Source of the DNA: Blautia luti
GTDB taxonomy: Bacteria; Bacillota; Clostridia; Lachnospirales; Lachnospiraceae
Length of the DNA: 64,000 nt
Direction of reading: 5' to 3'
Assembly (NCBI RefSeq): GCF_013304735.1
Contig: NZ_JAAITI010000009.1
Span: 49,540 to 113,539, forward strand
The notes below the pieces were generated by a model. That model ran no database searches. It had not been told where the DNA came from and worked only from the letters and a program-made list of their open reading frames with translations. Below, in pieces: positions 25,041 through 34,739 of this stretch; the stretch's first letter is position 1; every line of letters begins with the position of its first letter. The translations under genes were made by a program, and so were the position numbers.

Positions 25041-27839
25041 TCATTGCATTTTCTGGTATAATTTCATCAACTCTCCCACACAATCTGCTTCCGTCATTTT
25101 TGTACTAAAGCCATATGCAGCCATAACAGCTTTATCATTTGCAGTATGTGCTCGCCGTAACTCGGCTGGCATTGTTAAAGGATCATATAAAGCCGCAAGA
25201 TTACTATTCGGATATAATGTTCTTGCTTTCAAAATTTCCTGTGCCGATTTTTCAATTTGTTCCCGATTCTTCTCCGTTACTACAGGCCACGGGAAATTGT
25301 TATACACTATTGTGTTTGAATAACTATAATCACTTTTTAATCTTCCACACACTGCTCGCATCCATGCCATATGAACATTCGACATCAATACACCAAATTC
25401 ATAAAATGATGCATTTGGCATAGTGAATAATTTGTCTCCCGGAATAATTTCACCATCTAAATAATCCATTGGAATATATCTACGATTCTGAGAAGAAACT
25501 TTGGGAATCGCAATATATTGATTTTTATGTTCAAGTATTGATGCAAATAAAGTTGGATTCTCAGCCGCTTTTTTTGTGTTCGCTCTTGTACTACTAAGTC
25601 TAAATTCACGTACTTTATTCACTCGTTCTAATATCATCGGACATTTTTTTAATAATCCAGGATCAGCTCCAACAAGCCAAATACAATATCTCGGCTTTCG
25701 ATCAATAAAATCTTTTCCCATCATATAATGTCTAAAAAACGGAGAAGCCTGTGGTTCTTTTTCCAAAAACTCTTCCTTTTCCTCTTCCGTCAATATTAAA
25801 AATCCACCATCAATTGCTTGCCCACCTAATGCTATTTCAGGAACATTACACAATGGTTTCATTCTTTTTTCAATGAATATATTTTCTGCATCAAGCAAAT
25901 ATCCATTAATATTATTCGCCGGAATTGTGTTCTCACCTGAAAAAATTATTTTCTGCTTATTATTTACAGCTCTACTAAAGCCAACAATTACACAATGAAC
26001 ATGCGCTTTTATTGACGCTTCACTATCCCATATAAATGTTCTGTATGCAAAATCAATGTGTAGACCTGATTCAAAAAGAGGTTTCCAGAGAATCGAAACA
26101 CTTTCTCCCTGTGTAATTGAATTAGTTGATACCAATGCTGCTCTGATATTATAATTTCCCATATAGTCAGCCGCTTTTTTATACCAGCAACTAACATAAT
26201 CAAGATTTCCTATACTCTTCCATCCTTCAAATATCTTCTCAACATCTTCCTTCTGCTCCGACGCCATCCAACGTGCTCCTACAAATGGCGGATTTCCCAT
26301 TATAAACGATAATTTTTCTGCAGGAATTACATCATTCCAATCAATTCTTAATGCATTTCCTTCTGTGATATTTACATATGTCTTTAAAGGAAGAAAATCA
26401 TCATTAAATCCATACACAATATTTTTCGTTTCTTCCAACATTTGAGATTCTGCAATCCATAAAGCCGTTTTTGCAACTGTAACTGCAAAATCGTTAATCT
26501 CTATTCCATAAAATTGCTGAATAGAAACTCTAATTGGATTATTTACCTCTACCAATGTCATTTGTCCGCCAACTTTTTCCCTTATCACCTCATTCTCCAA
26601 ACGACGAAGCGACAGGTATGTTTCTGTAAGGAAATTTCCGGAACCACACGCAGGATCAAAAAATGTAAGTGATGCCAATTTATTTTGGAATTCTTCCAAT
26701 TTTTTATCTCTGGTACGCTTCACTTGAATTGCTCTAACACTATCAAATTCCTTTTGCAAATCTTCCAAAAAAAGAGGACTAATAACTTTATGAATATTTT
26801 CAATAGATGTATAATGCATTCCTCCTGAACGTCTGGTCTCAGGATTTAATGTAGATTCAAATACCGCTCCAAATATAGTTGGAGAAATATCACTCCAGTC
26901 AAAATCTTCTGACGCTTTTGTAAGAAGTAATTCTTTAATTTCCTCTGTAAAAGGTGGTATCTCAATAGTTTCATCAGCAAATAACCCACCATTTACATAT
27001 GGGAACTGAGCAAGTTCTTCTTCCAAATACTCGTCTCGCTCTGATACAGGTGTATCCAATATCTTAAATAATTCTATTAAAGCTCTCCGGCAATCCTTTA
27101 CTTCATATGTTTCCAAATAATCGTGAAACATATTTCTCTTTCCAAAAATACCAGCATCTTCTGCATACAAGCAAAAAACAATTCGCACACATAAAGCATT
27201 CAGGCTCTTTAGTTTATGCTCTCTTTTTTCTTTCTGCTCAAATGTTTCATCCTTTTCCTTAATATCTGGTATACGATATTGTTTTAAAAACGCATCATAA
27301 ATAAGCCCAACAATACCTCCTGCTTTTATTGATACTTCCATTTCATGCGATATTGTCTTTACTTCCTTTTTCACCAAGAAGTCCAACAATGGATATTTGC
27401 TTTGTAATTCATCTAAAGCAATCTTTGTCGGTTCTGGCTGTTTCTGGTTCATATCATAAATCCAAATTTCAGCAAAATTTGACGTAACAATCCATCGAGC
27501 TCTTTCATCAAAAGTCAGTTTCCCATTATATCTGTCTGCCTGTTCAAATGGAGTAAGATCAACATCTCCTGAATTCCTGATTTTCTGATCCAATGCTTTT
27601 CCAAGACTCTTCTGTTCAATGATTACTCGTGTTTCAGGAATATATACATCAATACGTTTTGTATTTCCATCAATTACAACTTTCTTTTCAAAATTCAAAC
27701 GTTCTGTCACATTATCCATTCCCAAAACATTCGTCAATAAATCAATCCAATAAGAACGTCCATCTTCATCTTCTTTCCCTTTTCCCATCCATCGGTTTAC
27801 AAATTGACGGGCAGCCTCTCTTTGTTCTGCATCTGTCAT
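25041..27839 (-). CDS. Single-chain type IIL (MmeI-like) restriction-modification enzyme
   Basis: 932 residues joining nuclease and adenine methyltransferase. N-terminal PD-(D/E)xK site: Asp64 in KRIDVYIPE, Glu75 and Lys77 in VIIEQKSLG, matching the Asp-Glu-x-Lys layout of MmeI. A helical linker spans about 160-380. The methyltransferase has motif I FFDPACGSGNFL (about 395) and motif IV MGNPPFVGARW (about 525). Residues beyond about 640 would be the target recognition and C-terminal domains. Such enzymes modify one DNA strand and cut some 20 bases away. Cargo of the element, it protects against phage and stabilises carriage. Controlled perhaps by the XRE gene at 28496. Frame intact, so likely active. 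Confidence 0.88.
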   Translation of the reverse strand: MTDAEQREAARQFVNRWMGKGKEDEDGRSYWIDLLTNVLGMDNVTERLNFEKKVVIDGNTKRIDVYIPETRVIIEQKSLGKALDQKIRNSGDVDLTPFEQADRYNGKLTFDERARWIVTSNFAEIWIYDMNQKQPEPTKIALDELQSKYPLLDFLVKKEVKTISHEMEVSIKAGGIVGLIYDAFLKQYRIPDIKEKDETFEQKEKREHKLKSLNALCVRIVFCLYAEDAGIFGKRNMFHDYLETYEVKDCRRALIELFKILDTPVSERDEYLEEELAQFPYVNGGLFADETIEIPPFTEEIKELLLTKASEDFDWSDISPTIFGAVFESTLNPETRRSGGMHYTSIENIHKVISPLFLEDLQKEFDSVRAIQVKRTRDKKLEEFQNKLASLTFFDPACGSGNFLTETYLSLRRLENEVIREKVGGQMTLVEVNNPIRVSIQQFYGIEINDFAVTVAKTALWIAESQMLEETKNIVYGFNDDFLPLKTYVNITEGNALRIDWNDVIPAEKLSFIMGNPPFVGARWMASEQKEDVEKIFEGWKSIGNLDYVSCWYKKAADYMGNYNIRAALVSTNSITQGESVSILWKPLFESGLHIDFAYRTFIWDSEASIKAHVHCVIVGFSRAVNNKQKIIFSGENTIPANNINGYLLDAENIFIEKRMKPLCNVPEIALGGQAIDGGFLILTEEEKEEFLEKEPQASPFFRHYMMGKDFIDRKPRYCIWLVGADPGLLKKCPMILERVNKVREFRLSSTRANTKKAAENPTLFASILEHKNQYIAIPKVSSQNRRYIPMDYLDGEIIPGDKLFTMPNASFYEFGVLMSNVHMAWMRAVCGRLKSDYSYSNTIVYNNFPWPVVTEKNREQIEKSAQEILKARTLYPNSNLAALYDPLTMPAELRRAHTANDKAVMAAYGFSTKMTEADCVGELMKLYQKMQ

Positions 27840-27964
27840 GCTTTTTTCCTCCTAAATAATCGTGCATTCACCAATCTTTCTCCGACTATTTTTACATATC
27901 ATATCCACAGTATATCATAAAATTATTACAGAACAGCATTCATATATCATTATTTGTATTTTGT

Positions 27965-28438
27965 CTACACACAAGGAACTTCTACCGCCAAATCATAATA
28001 ATATTGATACATGATCATGTTATCTTTTGCTTCTATATACACTCTCTGAGCTTCTTTCATCAAGTTATTCCAAATATCTTTCCATTCACTAGGAGCCGAA
28101 TCTAAAAACCACATATTATTAAATGACATTTCTATCGTCCCCCATAAATCATCTTCTTTACGCTCAGTTTTTATATTCATCTGCATATTTCGGGCAATTT
28201 CCAATGCATCTTTTTGTAAAAAAGTAAATTTCACTACTTTTTGAGGATCTGGAACTTTCTTAAAACGACGCATATGAGCTTCTGCCTTTTTTATAATTGT
28301 TTCCAATTGTTCATCATGCCATTTTTTATCCTCTAGTATCTCTTCTTCTGACATTTGCGCTTTTTCTGCATTAATTTCTCTTTGCATTTCTTCCAATTCA
28401 CGCTGTGCAATATCATAATATTTCTTTTCAATCACCAT
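27965..28438 (-). CDS. Hypothetical protein upstream of the R-M gene
   Basis: 157 residues, soluble, highly charged; a coiled-coil-like N-terminus (IAQRELEEMQREINAEKAQM) is followed by an aromatic-rich C-terminal half (MSFNNMWFLDSAPSEWKDIW). I do not recognise a family. It lies between the XRE controller and the R-M enzyme on the same strand (57 and 125 base gaps) and may be a partner of either. No catalytic motif seen. Confidence 0.65.
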   Translation of the reverse strand: MVIEKKYYDIAQRELEEMQREINAEKAQMSEEEILEDKKWHDEQLETIIKKAEAHMRRFKKVPDPQKVVKFTFLQKDALEIARNMQMNIKTERKEDDLWGTIEMSFNNMWFLDSAPSEWKDIWNNLMKEAQRVYIEAKDNMIMYQYYYDLAVEVPCV

Positions 28439-28495
28439 AATCTCCCAACTCCATAAAAAAAGAAACAGTCAACATTTTCGTTACAACTGTTTCCT

Positions 28496-28816
28496 TTATT
28501 TTTGAAGTCCCCGGAGCATTTGTATCACTACATTCTGTTCTTTTTCATCAAGATTATTCCAAATATTCAGAACCTCTTGTTGTGATTCTGATAAGCTTAC
28601 TGGAACATCCATTCCGGCAAAGAATTGTGCCATTGTTACTCCCAGTGCATCACATATCTTTTCTACAGTAGGCATAGTGGGTAAACTTTCTTTAGCAATA
28701 ATTTTTCCAATCGAAGATTGAGATATACCAGTCAATTGTGACAGCCGATATTTACTCATATCACGTTTTTTACATAAAGCTATAATATTGTCCGCAATAT
28801 AATCCTCTGTACGCAA
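28496..28816 (-). CDS. XRE-family regulator, candidate R-M controller
   Basis: 106 residues from TTG 28816 with GAGGTG 8 bases upstream. Helix-turn-helix at about 14-66 (MSKYRLSQLTGISQSSIGKI). The C-terminal 35 residues (LNIWNNLDEKEQNVVIQMLR) are the short helical end common in this class. It heads the three-gene run ending with the MmeI-like enzyme and could delay nuclease expression like a C protein; this is inference from position. Confidence 0.8.
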   Translation of the reverse strand: MRTEDYIADNIIALCKKRDMSKYRLSQLTGISQSSIGKIIAKESLPTMPTVEKICDALGVTMAQFFAGMDVPVSLSESQQEVLNIWNNLDEKEQNVVIQMLRGLQK

Positions 28817-28940
28817 GTAAATACACCTCTTTCCGATAGTAGTTACCTTAATTGTAACTAGAAATCCGAAAAAATATTAGAGATGTATCTTACAAGTATT
28901 TACTAAGGGAAACAGTAGTATTAAAACAAAAAAAATAGAA

Positions 28941-29156
28941 CTATATAAAGTTGTATTCCATTAATGTCAGCTTATTATCTAAATGCTCATATTCTCTTTG
29001 TATTTCTTCAATTTTATCATATAGTTTCAACACTGTCGAACCCTTTATCATTTTATTTTCTTGGCACATCTGCCGGAATTTTTCTTTGTACTCCCCGCAG
29101 TATTCTTCCTTTTTCCTCTAATCCTCCAGTGTTTTGATTTCCTCTTTATCTGCCAT
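28941..29156 (-). pseudogene. Small coiled-coil gene with in-frame amber codon
   Basis: A 72-codon frame starts at ATG 29156 with GGGAGG 8 bases upstream and is broken only by TAG at codon 13: MADKEEIKTLED, stop, RKKEEYCGEYKEKFRQMCQE and onward to YNFI. The charged heptad pattern continues past the stop, indicating a recent nonsense mutation or use of an internal start. Family not recognised. Confidence 0.45.
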
Positions 29157-29381
29157 GTATTTTCCTCCCAGACATAATTTTTAATACATAAATGATAACC
29201 CTTTTTTCACTGTTGTTCAATTACAACTCATCGCCTTTTTCTCCCATCAATCGACAATCTTCTTTTTGCTATATACATATGATATACTTCTCTTTATACA
29301 ACCAATTGCTGTTGTGTAGCTCACCATTTTTTCTATCTACAACACAAAAAAGTCAAGTTGTGATGGAAAGGAGGTGAGGAC

Positions 29382-29771
29382 ATGGAAATAAATTATGCAC
29401 TTATAGGCAAACGTATAAGAGAAACCCGCAAACAACGAGGATTATCTGCCGAGGAGCTGGCTGAAATTGCTGATCTTTCTACTGTTTATATAAGCTATAT
29501 AGAAAATGCCAAGCGTAAACCCAGTTTAGAATCTTTAATCAAAATTAGCAACGCACTTGAAATTACTATTGATGAATTACTCTATGGGAACTTGTTATAC
29601 AATCCTACTGAATATCAAACTGACATTGATTTATTAATGGCAGATTGTACCAGCACTGAAAAACGTTACATATTCGAGGTTCTTTCAGCCATAAAAAACA
29701 TTTTACGAATCAATGATTGGCATCTATCCTCAAAACACAATTACGATGCTGATAACCTGAATGATTATTAA
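29382..29771 (+). CDS. XRE-family regulator heading the serine recombinase operon
   Basis: 129 residues. XRE helix-turn-helix at about 7-66 (IGKRIRETRKQRGLSAEELA; VYISYIENAKRKPSLE) and a short helical C-terminus. AAAGGAGGTGAGG lies just before the ATG. It is transcribed in the same direction as the recombinase operon but a strong terminator separates them, so it is probably its trans regulator. Confidence 0.85.
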   Translation: MEINYALIGKRIRETRKQRGLSAEELAEIADLSTVYISYIENAKRKPSLESLIKISNALEITIDELLYGNLLYNPTEYQTDIDLLMADCTSTEKRYIFEVLSAIKNILRINDWHLSSKHNYDADNLNDY

Positions 29772-29804
29772 ATCATTCAATAACAATCAAATATCTATTT
29801 CTAC

Positions 29805-29848
29805 ATAAACCATCCGTTAATCACTTAACCGATGGTTTATGTCTTTTT
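29805..29848 (+). terminator. Terminator between XRE gene and recombinase operon
   Basis: 16-base arms (29805-29820 and 29825-29840) with one mismatch around the loop TCAC, followed by GTCTTTTTC. Confidence 0.85.
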
Positions 29849-29900
29849 CAATCCAAAAATTCTATGATAGTTATATCAACTATAAAGGATGTCGCTATTG

Positions 29901-31754
29901 ATGAAAGAAAGTGAAGAACAAAGCAGTAATATTGATGAACAGAAAGCCAGAATCCGGCAAAGATACAAAGGTATTGATCCAGAAGAACTGGAAGTAATTC
30001 CGGCACTTCCACCAGAGGATATTTTTAAAACAGAAAAAAAACTACGAGTAGCTGTATATGCAAGGGTATCTACGGATGATCCACGCCAAACATCCTCATA
30101 TGAATTGCAGAAAAATCATTATCAGGATGTAGTAAATAAAAATCCGAATTGGATGCTTGTAGAAATATATGCCGACGAAGGCATTTCCGGCACTTCGCTT
30201 CAACATAGAGATGCATTCAAAAAAATGATTGAAGATTGTGAAGCCGGAAAAATTGATTTAATCATAACAAAAAGTGTATCCCGATTTGCAAGAAACGTTG
30301 TTGACTGTATCCGATATGTACGAGAGCTTTCTTCACTCCGTCCACCCGTCGGTGTATTTTTTGAAACAGAGCATTTAAATACTCTTGATCCCAAAAGCGA
30401 AATGATTCTGTCATTCATGTCAACACTTGCGCAGGAAGAAAGTCATACCAAAAGTGAAATTATGAATTCTTCCATTGAAATGCGTTTTCGTCGGGGAATA
30501 TTCCTTACACCTCCTCTGCTCGGATATGACCAAGACGAAAATGGAGATCTTGTAATCAATCCACATGAAGCTAAAATTGTGCAGCTTATTTTTTATATGT
30601 ATCTGAATGGAAGCAGTACTCAACAAATTGCTGATTCTTTGACAGAACTCGGTTGTAAAACAAAAAAGAATAATGATGTCTGGTCATCCAGTACCATACT
30701 ACAAATCCTTCAAAATGAACGCCATTGTGGGGATGTTCTGGCGAGAAAAACATGGACTCCAAATTATCTTGACCATAAATCAAGGAAAAACAATCAAGAC
30801 CGTAATCAATACAGAAAAGTCGGACATCACGAAGCTATTATCTCCCGAGATGATTTCATAGCTGTTCAAAAATTAATTACAAATGCGAAATATGGAAATA
30901 AAGAGATTTTACCAGAATTACATGTGATACAAGAAGGCTCTCTAAGTGGATTTATAAGCATTAATCCAAGATGGTCTGGATTTAAAGCCAGAGACTACTT
31001 TGAAGCATCTCAAAGCGTCCTTAAACCGGCAAATATGAATGTACCTGATACAATTACTGCTTCCGCCGGTTCCTTCGATTTAAGAGACTATGAAGTTGCC
31101 AGAGGACAATTTTTCTCCTCTGTTGGTCGGATTTCTGTTTCTTTTTCATATAAACAGATCTCTTTTAACAAAGATGCTATACGGAAATTTCCAAACATAA
31201 AATTTGTCGAACTGCTAATACACCCAAGCTCAAAACTACTTGCTATCCGACCATGTTCCTCTGAAACAAAAAATAAAGTGCAGTGGTCACGTCTCAAAGA
31301 TGGTCAACTTATTCCAAAACCAATTTCCGGCGCTGCATTTTTGCCAACATTATACGAGATATTTAAATGGGACAAAAAATGCAAATATAGAATATTAGGA
31401 GTTGCCCACCAAAAAGACAATGAAAATGTCCTTATTTTCAACATGGACGATACAGAAATACGAATACCGACAAATACCAACGACGTATCCGCCCTCAACA
31501 ATAACACGCCTGATACAATATCTGATTCTAAGAGTGTGTTAGCTTATCCTGCCGACTGGATGAATAGCTTCGGTAATAATTACTATACTCAGTCTCAAGC
31601 GCCAGAATTAACAGAATTTACAGCGGACAAAAACTGGCAGACTGCTTCAGAAAGTAAACCTTATAAAGAACCCGAGCTACAAACCACTCCCAAAGAAACC
31701 ATTATACAAAATATAAAGAATATTATTACAGAAATTAAAGGAGACACCCAATGA
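29901..31754 (+). CDS. Large serine recombinase with extra C-terminal module
   Basis: 617 residues from ATG 29901 (AAGGA 11 bases upstream; the ATG at 29889 overlaps that site). Resolvase domain at about 45-185: LRVAVYARVSTDDPRQTSSY holds the nucleophilic Ser, then YADEGISGTSLQHRDAF and SVSRFARNVVDCIRYVREL. Recombinase (DNA-binding) domain at about 200-330 (GYDQDENGDLVINPHEAKIV). After about residue 370 comes a module not found in classical large serine integrases, ending YPADWMNSFGNNYY. The same module recurs in the two next genes. Start of a five-gene coupled operon; next gene overlaps by 4 bases (ATGA). Confidence 0.88.
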   Translation: MKESEEQSSNIDEQKARIRQRYKGIDPEELEVIPALPPEDIFKTEKKLRVAVYARVSTDDPRQTSSYELQKNHYQDVVNKNPNWMLVEIYADEGISGTSLQHRDAFKKMIEDCEAGKIDLIITKSVSRFARNVVDCIRYVRELSSLRPPVGVFFETEHLNTLDPKSEMILSFMSTLAQEESHTKSEIMNSSIEMRFRRGIFLTPPLLGYDQDENGDLVINPHEAKIVQLIFYMYLNGSSTQQIADSLTELGCKTKKNNDVWSSSTILQILQNERHCGDVLARKTWTPNYLDHKSRKNNQDRNQYRKVGHHEAIISRDDFIAVQKLITNAKYGNKEILPELHVIQEGSLSGFISINPRWSGFKARDYFEASQSVLKPANMNVPDTITASAGSFDLRDYEVARGQFFSSVGRISVSFSYKQISFNKDAIRKFPNIKFVELLIHPSSKLLAIRPCSSETKNKVQWSRLKDGQLIPKPISGAAFLPTLYEIFKWDKKCKYRILGVAHQKDNENVLIFNMDDTEIRIPTNTNDVSALNNNTPDTISDSKSVLAYPADWMNSFGNNYYTQSQAPELTEFTADKNWQTASESKPYKEPELQTTPKETIIQNIKNIITEIKGDTQ

Positions 31755-32539
31755 GCGAGCAACCTATAAATCAATGGAATATGACTACAGAACCTTCTGA
31801 TATGATGAAAATCAACACACCTATGCCAATAACAGTCGCACCCAGCCCCTCAAATCAAATGGAAGTCATTGACGATGATTCTTTCAGCTATGACGGTTAT
31901 CAAGTTGTACGTGGCGAATTCTTCGCTCATATTTACGAACCTTCGTTTACGTTTAATAACTACAAGGTATCTGTAAATACCGCCTGCATAAAAAAACTAC
32001 CCGATGTCGAATATGTGCAAATATTAGTCAATCCCATTGAAAAAAAACTGGCTGTCCGTCCCTGTCGAGAAGAAGAAAAAGACTCTTTTCGTTGGTGTTC
32101 CTCTGGAAAAAAGCGTTCGCCAAAACAAATCACCTGTCGAATTTTCTTTGCTAAAGTGATATCTCTCATGGACTGGAATCCTAATTATCGGTACAAGATT
32201 CTCGGCAAACTAATTCGTTCTGGCAATGAAATACTGTTCATTTTCGATTTAACTTCACCTGAAATATTTCCTCGTACACTAAAAGACAATGGAACTGTAA
32301 CCACTGCTAGGACACCTTCTTATCCTGAAGAATGGAAGAATCAGTTCGGTATTCCAGTGGAAGAACATCAAAAATCAATGCAAGTCAATATATTTGAAGG
32401 CTACGCAGTATTTGACATACAAGAAAAGAAGAAGGCAACTGATAAATCCATAGAAAAAGCAAAAGAACCATCAACAACAGAAAGTGAGGAAAAATCCTAT
32501 GAACAACAAACACTCTTCCCATCCACTAATATGTATTGA
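31751..32539 (+). CDS. Stand-alone paralogue of the recombinase C-terminal module (1)
   Basis: 262 residues, no membrane segment. Residues about 45-190 align with the recombinase C-terminal module: FSYDGYQVVRGEFFAHIYEP against YEVARGQFFSSVGRISVSFS, then VEYVQILVNPIEKKLAVRPC against VELLIHPSSKLLAIRPC, and a matching SYPEEWKNQFG end. The C-terminal tail (KKKATDKSIEKAKEPSTTES) is low-complexity. AAAGGAG lies 7 bases before the ATG. It has no resolvase domain, so it may regulate or accompany the recombinase. Function unknown. Confidence 0.75.
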   Translation: MSEQPINQWNMTTEPSDMMKINTPMPITVAPSPSNQMEVIDDDSFSYDGYQVVRGEFFAHIYEPSFTFNNYKVSVNTACIKKLPDVEYVQILVNPIEKKLAVRPCREEEKDSFRWCSSGKKRSPKQITCRIFFAKVISLMDWNPNYRYKILGKLIRSGNEILFIFDLTSPEIFPRTLKDNGTVTTARTPSYPEEWKNQFGIPVEEHQKSMQVNIFEGYAVFDIQEKKKATDKSIEKAKEPSTTESEEKSYEQQTLFPSTNMY

Positions 32540-32915
32540 CTTTAAAAAGAATCGTATACGAATCCACCGCAATACACTCCGTCAAATTGGTAACCCAGAA
32601 TATATTCAACTTCTTGTTAATCCTGATCAAAAAATGATAGGTATAAAGGCTAGTTGTGCAGAGGATAAATTGGCACATAAAGTTAAGGATTATTTTGTCA
32701 TCAATGGTAACAGTTATGAATTGTACAGCCGAGAATTACTATATTCACTTTCCCAGCTTAACCTTTCTTGGGAGAAATTTAACATTTTTCGTTTAGAAGG
32801 CAATATTTACCCAGATAAGAAAATAGCTCTATTTTCCATGGATAACATCATCACAAAACTGCCACAAACAGAATTCAAATCAGAAATAATGGGAGATGAG
32901 TATGCGCAATTATAG
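32499..32915 (+). CDS. Stand-alone paralogue of the recombinase C-terminal module (2)
   Basis: 138 residues from ATG 32499 (GAGGA 8 bases upstream), overlapping the previous gene by 41 bases in another frame. Its core CIDFKKNRIRIHRNTLRQIG, PEYIQLLVNPDQKMIGIKAS and NLSWEKFNIFRLEGNIYPDK lines up with the module of the two upstream proteins, without their N-terminal RGEFF part or the YPxxW tail. The smallest and most diverged of the three. Function unknown. Confidence 0.7.
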   Translation: MNNKHSSHPLICIDFKKNRIRIHRNTLRQIGNPEYIQLLVNPDQKMIGIKASCAEDKLAHKVKDYFVINGNSYELYSRELLYSLSQLNLSWEKFNIFRLEGNIYPDKKIALFSMDNIITKLPQTEFKSEIMGDEYAQL

Positions 32916-33822
32916 TATATATACATTAAAAACAAAACTAGAATTCACCAATTTGTATCAATATCTCAGTGAAAAAGATTATAAACAACTTGAACAACAG
33001 ATATTATGTCATTCCTATCACACCCCAATCTGCACATGGAATGGTATTGTCATTAATGGTATAGAAGCGTATGAATTATTTCGTAAACACAGTATTCCTT
33101 TCCGAATAAAAAGACTCCATTTTTCCAGTAAAGAAGATGTAATTTCATGGATATGTACTGACCAACTTAAACGAGAGGATTTAACCAATATCAATAAAAA
33201 ATACCTGATTGGGAAAAAATATGATGCTGAAAAAATTTTAGTTTCAAGACAACTTTCATCTACGAATAAATCTCATATTTCCGGTGCAAGCATCGCAGCG
33301 AAAAAAATATCCGAAGAATGTAATGTAGCAATGGCTACCGTTTACAAATATTCTGCTTACAGTAGTGCACTAGATATAATTGATGAAAAAGTTCCCGATT
33401 TTGTCAAACGAGTTCGTTCTGGTCAGCTCTGGATTTCCCAAGCTAATATTATTGAGCTTTCAGGATTATCAAAAGAGCAGCTTTTAAGCCTAAATAACTA
33501 CCTTCTTGCCGAAAAGATAGAACATCTCAGTTATCATGATATGAAAAGGGAATTACTATGGAATAATTACGCCAAACCGATGTTAAGGAAAGAATCTTCC
33601 GTTTCTATTCCTTCAATACGCAACCTGCCACAATTTGATCCAGATGCGGAAATTGCAAGTCTTACATTGACGATTCCCTCGTGGAACAGTTCTATCGAAA
33701 GGGTATTAAAAGTTTCAGATTTTAAAATTGCATCTGATACAGCAAAATATAAGCTTAAATATCAGCTTATGTGCCTAATATCAACCACAAATAATATTTT
33801 AAAAAAATTGGAGGAAATATAA
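32902..33822 (+). CDS. ParB-like DNA-binding protein
   Basis: 306 residues from ATG 32902 (GGGAG 6 bases upstream; overlaps the previous stop by 14). Residues about 20-100 resemble a ParB N-domain (HTPICTWNGIVINGIEAYEL; KEDVISWICTDQLKREDLTN), and about 130-215 hold a helix-turn-helix (GASIAAKKISEECNVAMATV). The C-terminal third is helical. It lacks the canonical GERR motif, so CTP-dependent clamp function is doubtful. Probably a DNA-binding partner for maintenance or recombination control of the element. Confidence 0.65.
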   Translation: MRNYSIYTLKTKLEFTNLYQYLSEKDYKQLEQQILCHSYHTPICTWNGIVINGIEAYELFRKHSIPFRIKRLHFSSKEDVISWICTDQLKREDLTNINKKYLIGKKYDAEKILVSRQLSSTNKSHISGASIAAKKISEECNVAMATVYKYSAYSSALDIIDEKVPDFVKRVRSGQLWISQANIIELSGLSKEQLLSLNNYLLAEKIEHLSYHDMKRELLWNNYAKPMLRKESSVSIPSIRNLPQFDPDAEIASLTLTIPSWNSSIERVLKVSDFKIASDTAKYKLKYQLMCLISTTNNILKKLEEI

Positions 33823-33824
33823 TT

Positions 33825-34739
33825 ATGGATGGAAATACCGAAGATTTACAAAAGTTTGTTCCCCAAGTGCATTTTGAGCAAATACCTATTAAAAATTTAT
33901 GTTCAAATCAAGATTATCAACGTAATCTTTCCATCAAACACGTTCAGCGTGCTGCAGCTAATTTTGACCTTTATCAGATAAACCCTGTAAAAGTAAGTAG
34001 ACGTGATGGGATAAATTATGTGTTCAACGGACAACACACTATAGAGATTGTTGCTCTCGTCTCTGGATCAAGAGAAACTCCTGTCTGGTGTATGGTTTAT
34101 GATGATCTTGTTTACACCCAAGAAGCAGATATTTTTGCAAATCAGATGAAATATGTCAAATCGTTATTACCTTATGAAATATTCATGGCTAATATTGAAG
34201 CTGGTAATGATAGAGAACTTATTATTCGTGACCTTGTTGAATCATATGATCTCACTATTACTTCTTCCTCTCGCCCCGGAGGTATATGTGCTGTATCCAC
34301 TTTAATTAATATCTATGAAAAATATGGTTTTCACACTCTTGATCGTGTTTTACGCCTTTGTGTTGCCACATGGGAAGGTGCGCCTATGTCCTTTAGTTCC
34401 AATATGCTTAATGCTATTGCCCGTCTGGATAATGCTTATGGAGAAACAATGAAAGATGACACCTTTAAAGAAAAAGTTGGGCGTGTCTCTGTCAGAGAAA
34501 TCAGTCGTACTGCCAGAGAACGTCGTGCCGGTTCATTAGGATTCGCAGAAGCTCTTTTACTAGAATACAATAAAAAATCCAAGTATTCACTTCCTTTTGA
34601 GAAATTATACACTCATAAAACACCCAAAAAAAGAGAACCATCAACTGAAGATGAATCCGGTCAAAGTTCCACTCCAGAAGGTCAGTTAGATTTATTTTCT
34701 ACGGATCAGGAGAATACTCAGGCTCTGCCAAACGAATAG
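33825..34739 (+). CDS. ParB/sulfiredoxin-like protein (DUF6551 type)
   Basis: 304 residues. The N-terminal 110 residues have the ParB-like fold signature: VHFEQIPIKNLCSNQDYQRN, then NPVKVSRRDGINYVFNGQHT, where NGQHT occupies the position of the G-x-R-R loop. This matches the DUF6551 family as I recall it, found on phages and mobile elements. Middle part is helical; the tail (KKREPSTEDESGQSSTPEGQ) is disordered and ends with a QLDLFSTD short motif that resembles a sliding-clamp-binding QxxLF peptide. GGAGG is 10 bases before the ATG. Last gene of the operon. Confidence 0.7.
   Translation: MDGNTEDLQKFVPQVHFEQIPIKNLCSNQDYQRNLSIKHVQRAAANFDLYQINPVKVSRRDGINYVFNGQHTIEIVALVSGSRETPVWCMVYDDLVYTQEADIFANQMKYVKSLLPYEIFMANIEAGNDRELIIRDLVESYDLTITSSSRPGGICAVSTLINIYEKYGFHTLDRVLRLCVATWEGAPMSFSSNMLNAIARLDNAYGETMKDDTFKEKVGRVSVREISRTARERRAGSLGFAEALLLEYNKKSKYSLPFEKLYTHKTPKKREPSTEDESGQSSTPEGQLDLFSTDQENTQALPNE

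Noticed and set aside
29901..31754. Serine recombinase as the enzyme that inserted the whole element in tadA
   Set aside because: Not excluded, but large serine integrases use a 2-bp core. The 7-bp identity fits the tyrosine recombinases better, so I treat the serine operon as a separate or nested module.
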